From: a virus
Virus record (IMG/VR): IMGVR_UViG_3300040815_001832
Location: 1-38,325 of that record
Strand: one strand, 5' to 3'
DNA: 38,325 nucleotides
The notes beneath the pieces are model-generated. The model saw nothing but the letters and a program-made list of their open reading frames with translations, searched no databases and was not told the DNA's origin. A program made the position numbers and the translations under genes. Position 1 is the first letter of the stretch; each line of letters opens with the position of its first letter. This document shows, piece after piece, positions 34,721-38,325 of this stretch.

Positions 34721-35863
34721 ATGGCAGAATTATTTGAAAGCAACTGGTCCGCAACTAAAGACGCTTTGCTTGAAGGCTTATCTGGAAACAGAAAATCTTC
34801 ATTAGATGTGGTCCTCGAAAATACAAAGAGACATTTGTCAGAGGCCGCAACAGCAGGTGCCACAGGCGCAGGTTCAGTAGCAACATTAAACAAAGTTATG
34901 TTACCATTAATTAGAAGGGTTATGCCTTCTGTTATTGCTAACGAACTAGTAGGCGTTCAGCCTATGACTGGTCCAGTAGGACAAATCCACACACTAAGAG
35001 TCCGTTATGCGGAAACTGGTGGTGGAGCAACAGCAGGTGACGAGGCTTTAAGTCCTTTTAAACTTGCAGGTACCTATGCAGGTTCTCCAGATGCAACAGC
35101 ATCTGCTGAAGGACAAGCAGGTAAAAAAATGTCAATCCAAATCTTAAAAGAAACTGTCGAAGCAAAGACAAGACGTTTAAGTGCTAGATGGACATTTGAA
35201 GCGGCGCAAGATGCAGAAGCAATGCATGGTGTAGACGTTGAAGCAGAAATTATGCAGGCTCTTGCACAAGAGATTGTAGTTGAAATCGACCAAGAAATTA
35301 TCGGTTCACTAAGATCACTAGCAGGAACAGGCACAAATAACTTAGACTTTGGTTCTTTAAGTGGTCAGAGTGTGTATGTCGGTGATAGACATGCGGCATT
35401 GGCTATTGAGATCAACAGAAGTGCTAACAGAATCGCGGCTAGAACAAGACGTGGTGCTGGTAACTACATCGTTGTTTCTCCAGAAGCATTGACTGTTTTA
35501 CAAAGTGCATCAACATCAACATTTGCTAGAACAACTGAAGGTTCTTTTGAAGCACCTACAAACACTAAGTTTGTTGGAACACTAAACGGAACAATCAGAG
35601 TATTTGCTGATAACTACGCGGCTGACGGTACAGACGTATTAGTAGGATACAAAGGTTCATCAGAAACTGATGCTCCAGCATTCTACTGTCCTTATATCCC
35701 ATTAATGAGCACAGGTCCAGTTATGGATCCTGCTACATTTGAACCAGTAGTGTCATTTATGACAAGATATGGTTACAAAGAACTTACTAACACAGCAAGT
35801 TCATTGGGTAACGCGGCGGACTACGTTGATCACATTACGTTGCAAAACGTGTCCTTCCAGTAA
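34721..35863 (+). CDS. 23: Major capsid protein gp23
   Basis: A 380-aa major capsid protein with an HK97-type fold as in T4 gp23. Landmarks: VMLPLIRRVMPSVIANELVG and VQPMTGPVGQIHTLRVRYAE (about 60-98), KTRRLSARWTFEAAQDAEAM, HGVDVEAEIMQALAQEIVVE (about 164-190), ANRIAARTRRGAGNYIVVSP, and the C-terminal YCPYIPLMSTGPVMDPATF and MTRYGYKEL. A gp21 cleavage site of (L/I)xE type, HLSE ending at residue 41, lies just before the Ala/Gly-rich linker, where T4 gp23 loses its 65-aa propeptide. It is short against T4 gp23 (521 aa), implying a reduced or missing insertion domain. CAGGAG is upstream of the ATG. A strong terminator follows within about 25 nt, and no gp24-like gene follows it. Confidence 0.96.
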   Translation: MAELFESNWSATKDALLEGLSGNRKSSLDVVLENTKRHLSEAATAGATGAGSVATLNKVMLPLIRRVMPSVIANELVGVQPMTGPVGQIHTLRVRYAETGGGATAGDEALSPFKLAGTYAGSPDATASAEGQAGKKMSIQILKETVEAKTRRLSARWTFEAAQDAEAMHGVDVEAEIMQALAQEIVVEIDQEIIGSLRSLAGTGTNNLDFGSLSGQSVYVGDRHAALAIEINRSANRIAARTRRGAGNYIVVSPEALTVLQSASTSTFARTTEGSFEAPTNTKFVGTLNGTIRVFADNYAADGTDVLVGYKGSSETDAPAFYCPYIPLMSTGPVMDPATFEPVVSFMTRYGYKELTNTASSLGNAADYVDHITLQNVSFQ

Positions 35864-35887
35864 GAACTAGTTCTTAACAGGAAATTT

Positions 35888-35916
35888 AAAGCACACCTTC
35901 GGGTGTGCTTTTTTTT
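35888..35916 (+). terminator. Intrinsic terminator after gp23
   Basis: GCACACC (35891-35897), loop TTCG, GGTGTGC (35902-35908), then eight T (35909-35916); three upstream A extend the stem. A textbook UUCG-capped terminator ending the head operon. Confidence 0.95.
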
Positions 35917-35932
35917 GACTTTTTTAAATTGT

Positions 35933-35940
35933 GATAAATA
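35933..35940 (+). promoter_or_regulatory. Late promoter box GATAAATA (tail fibre gene)
   Basis: Plus-strand GATAAATA directly after the gp23 terminator; predicted start near 35946 and about 25 nt of leader carrying AAAGGA before the ATG at 35971. Confidence 0.8.
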
Positions 35941-35970
35941 GTTACATATTAAGATTAAAGGATTTATTTA

Positions 35971-38325
35971 ATGGCAACTAAACGTACCTACATAAATGCA
36001 AACGAAGAACTTATCGTTCAAGGTAAACTATTAGTTCAAGGAAATGCAAGTTTTCAAGGTAATGTTACACAAATAGAAGATACTACAGTTGTAACAAATT
36101 TACAAGGCGAAACATTTACAATTAATTCTGACGGTGACAATGTTACTGCAAGTATTAATCTAAACAGTAACGGTTCATTGGGAACGTTGTCTTTTGCAGA
36201 TGGCGAAAATATAAAAGTTGAACCTGGATTAGAAGGTAACATTATAGTAGGTTCAGGCCAAACACTTACAGTAGCCGGCGGTGCTAGTATAAACGGTAAT
36301 GTATTTTTTGGTAATGTATCAGGTACAGCGGCAGAAGCCACAGTTTTAGAAACTGCAAGAGGCTTTAGTATCACAGGAGACGGCACAGCACCATCAGTAA
36401 GTTTTGATGGTAGTCAAAATGTTGCACTTAATTTTACTTTAGATACATCAGGTGTTAGTGCTGGAACATATGGTAATGCAAGTACTATACCTTCATTCAC
36501 AGTAGACAGCAAAGGTCGATTAACTTCAGCAAGTCAAAGTACAGTTTATATTACAAGCAACGAAGTATCAGATTTTAATACTGCTATAAGCAGTTATATA
36601 GTTGGCGGAGCAGGACTTACAGAAACATCAGGAGATATTGCTGTAGGACAAGGAACAGGTTTAACAGTTAATGCAGATGATGTTGCATTGAATGTAAATT
36701 ATGTACTAGAACAATTTTCAACTACTAACGTAACAACTCCGGGTGATAGTGACCTATTATCTAATTCACATTTATCATATAATGCTGGCGTATTTACATT
36801 TACTGCTCCTCTTATATCAGATGTAAGAACAACAATATCAGGCGGTGGCGGTGTAACATATAATAGCGGCACAGGACAATTAGGCATAGATGGTTCAACA
36901 GTATTTTTAACAGGTAATGATTATGATTCTGGTTCGCCTCTAAACGGAAATATATTATTTGATGGCGGACAAATTGCATTCGGTTCAAGTACAGATGTTT
37001 TTGCAAACGTAACAGTTACATTACCATCTACTGATGGTGCTAATTATTCATCAGGTGATAGCGGTGGTTCTAAACGTGTTGCAACTACAGAATATGTAGA
37101 AGCCGCAATCAATGCCTTAGTTGGCGGCGCTCCTAGTACATTAGATACATTAAATGAACTTGCGGCGGCACTCAATGACGATGAAAACATTGGTGCTTCT
37201 GTAGTACAGAATACCACTGACATTGCAACTTTAAATGCAACAACTATTACAGCAGGCGATGGATTAACTGGTGGCGGATTATTTAATGCAAATATCACTA
37301 TAAATGCAGTAGGCGGAAACGGTATTACTGCAAATGCAGATGACATAGAAATAGATACAAGTGTAGTTGTTGATGTAAGTTCAAATCAAACAATAGCAGG
37401 TACTAAAACATTTAGTGATGAATTAATAGTACCAAGTAGTGCAGTTACTACAGCAGGTGGTATTTACTATGATGCTAGTAGTACAAAAGCATACATTTAT
37501 ATAAATGGTGCACCACAAGAAATTACACCAGCGGCAAGTGTAGGCACAGTAGCAGATGTTGGCTCAAGTGGTATAAATGTTTATTCAGGTAATATTGCAA
37601 CAGGTAATACTACAACACATTATATTAAAAGTATAGATGGCGGCACATACACTAATGCAACAGAATCAAGTAATGTTATTACTATAGATGCAGATATTAG
37701 TGCTGTTCGAGGTGCATTTAGCGGAAGCGGAGATTTATCATACAACAGCGGCACAGGTGCATTTAGTTTTACAGAAAGAACAGATTCAGAAGTTAGAGGT
37801 TTATTAAGCGGCACAGGTGCAATTAGTTATGACAGTGGCACAGGTGTTATATCAACTACTGCTGATAATTTTAGCAGTTGGGGATTTACAACAGATAGTG
37901 CTGGCACAGAATCAATTACAAGCGGCGAAACATTAACGTTTGCAGGCGGCACAGGTGTTAGTATTACACATAGCGGCAACACAATTACAATCAACGGCCA
38001 AACAGGCGACATTACATCGGTTGCGGCAGGCTCCGGCCTAAGCGGCGGTGGCTCTAGTGGAGCAGTTACATTATCACTTGATAATTCAGCAGTAAGAGGT
38101 TTGTTTAGTGGTTCCGGTGACATAAGTTATAATAGTTCAACTGGTGAATTTAGTTTTACAGACTCAGATAGAAGTGATGCTACTATAAGAGGATTGTTCA
38201 GTGCAGGTGGAGATTTAAGTTATAATAGTTCAACAGGTGAATTCAGTTTTACAAATGATGCAGGTGATATTGAAAGTGTTACTGCTGGTAATGGTTTAAC
38301 AGGCGGCGGGTCAAGTGGCGGCGTT
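35971..38325 (+). CDS. Repeat-rich tail fibre/structural protein, 3' end outside window
   Basis: Open for 785 codons from ATG 35971 (AAAGGA upstream) to the right edge. The N-terminus MATKRTYINANEELIVQGKL is followed by beta-helix-like short repeats (VQGNASFQGN, INGNVFFGNV). The middle has KRVATTEYVEAAINALVGG and LDTLNELAAALNDDENIG (about 370-405), a module common in marine phage tail fibres and in gp12/gp34-like proteins. The C-terminal visible part has repeats of the form VRGLFSGSGDxSYNSxTGEFSFT, interleaved with GNGLTGGGSSGG-type turns. The composition is Gly/Ser/Thr/Asn-rich with hardly any Cys or Trp, as expected for a trimeric fibre shaft. It is an independent late transcription unit after the capsid terminator. 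The receptor-binding tip, if any, lies beyond the window. Confidence 0.88.
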   Translation, partial: MATKRTYINANEELIVQGKLLVQGNASFQGNVTQIEDTTVVTNLQGETFTINSDGDNVTASINLNSNGSLGTLSFADGENIKVEPGLEGNIIVGSGQTLTVAGGASINGNVFFGNVSGTAAEATVLETARGFSITGDGTAPSVSFDGSQNVALNFTLDTSGVSAGTYGNASTIPSFTVDSKGRLTSASQSTVYITSNEVSDFNTAISSYIVGGAGLTETSGDIAVGQGTGLTVNADDVALNVNYVLEQFSTTNVTTPGDSDLLSNSHLSYNAGVFTFTAPLISDVRTTISGGGGVTYNSGTGQLGIDGSTVFLTGNDYDSGSPLNGNILFDGGQIAFGSSTDVFANVTVTLPSTDGANYSSGDSGGSKRVATTEYVEAAINALVGGAPSTLDTLNELAAALNDDENIGASVVQNTTDIATLNATTITAGDGLTGGGLFNANITINAVGGNGITANADDIEIDTSVVVDVSSNQTIAGTKTFSDELIVPSSAVTTAGGIYYDASSTKAYIYINGAPQEITPAASVGTVADVGSSGINVYSGNIATGNTTTHYIKSIDGGTYTNATESSNVITIDADISAVRGAFSGSGDLSYNSGTGAFSFTERTDSEVRGLLSGTGAISYDSGTGVISTTADNFSSWGFTTDSAGTESITSGETLTFAGGTGVSITHSGNTITINGQTGDITSVAAGSGLSGGGSSGAVTLSLDNSAVRGLFSGSGDISYNSSTGEFSFTDSDRSDATIRGLFSAGGDLSYNSSTGEFSFTNDAGDIESVTAGNGLTGGGSSGGV
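37705..38262 (+). repeat. Fibre shaft repeats in the tail fibre gene
   Basis: Four in-frame copies starting at 37705, 37792, 38092 and 38185 encode VRGxFSGSGDxSYNSxTGxFSFT-type units. Copies 1-2 are 87 nt apart and copies 3-4 are 93 nt apart. The last two are nearly identical at the DNA level, so recombination between copies is possible. A weaker relative occurs around 36820. Confidence 0.8.

Noticed and set aside
36054-38123. Several Pro/Val-rich open frames on the minus strand of the fibre gene
   Set aside because: They are antisense shadows of the Gly/Thr/Ser repeats; no ribosome-binding sites, and the plus frame is open throughout.
37705-38262. CRISPR-like repeat array
   Set aside because: The repeats are in frame, vary at codon level and encode fibre motifs; there are no uniform repeats with unique spacers.

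Overview
The window is part of an AT-rich genome of a T4-like myovirus. The gene set (gp6, gp25, gp5, gp53, gp48, gp55, gp46/47, gp26, gp20, gp21, gp22, gp23) and its sequence style are those of marine T4-like phages of cyanobacteria and SAR11-type bacteria rather than of coliphage T4. The baseplate proteins are greatly enlarged, the prohead core protein is acidic, and the late-promoter element is GATAAATA. The host cannot be read from the sequence.

Layout. (1) 1-19725, minus strand: a baseplate operon read right to left: gp48 tail-tube cap, gp53, a gp27-like hub, the gp5 spike, a separate lysozyme-fold protein, gp25, gp6 and a giant wedge or structural protein (gp7 position) that leaves the window on the left. 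A short plus-strand gene with its own sigma70 promoter (12431-12634) sits inside this operon. (2) 19786-24848, plus strand: an early-type operon with the late sigma factor gp55, the recombination nuclease gp47/gp46, a 39-codon ORF, an unknown gene and a SegE/GIY-YIG-like gene. (3) 24905-25340: about 430 nt without a convincing gene but full of paired segments, including two GNRA-capped hairpins; probably a structured RNA on the plus strand. (4) 25360-26432, minus strand: gp26 followed, in the -1 frame and without a start codon, by a gp51-like ORF. A T_TTT_TTC slippery heptamer and a predicted downstream stem suggest programmed frameshifting, as in the G/GT tail chaperones of other tailed phages. 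(5) 26525-38325, plus strand: a likely tape measure, then the head operon (portal gp20, small gene, unknown 345-aa gene, acidic core protein, protease gp21, scaffold gp22, capsid gp23), a strong terminator, and a repeat-rich tail-fibre gene that leaves the window on the right.

How it works together. Genes with TTGACA/TATAAT-type promoters (gp55-gp47-gp46, the small coiled-coil gene, and possibly the portal) can be read by host sigma70 polymerase. The gp55 made from here is expected to direct polymerase to the GATAAATA boxes found in front of the tail and head units. Two of these boxes (gp48 and gp25) lie exactly 5 nt before the ATG, which predicts leaderless late mRNAs. The most unusual items are the gp26/gp51 frameshift signal, the structured RNA, the leaderless late units, and the giant baseplate protein carrying a YHYH-like domain.
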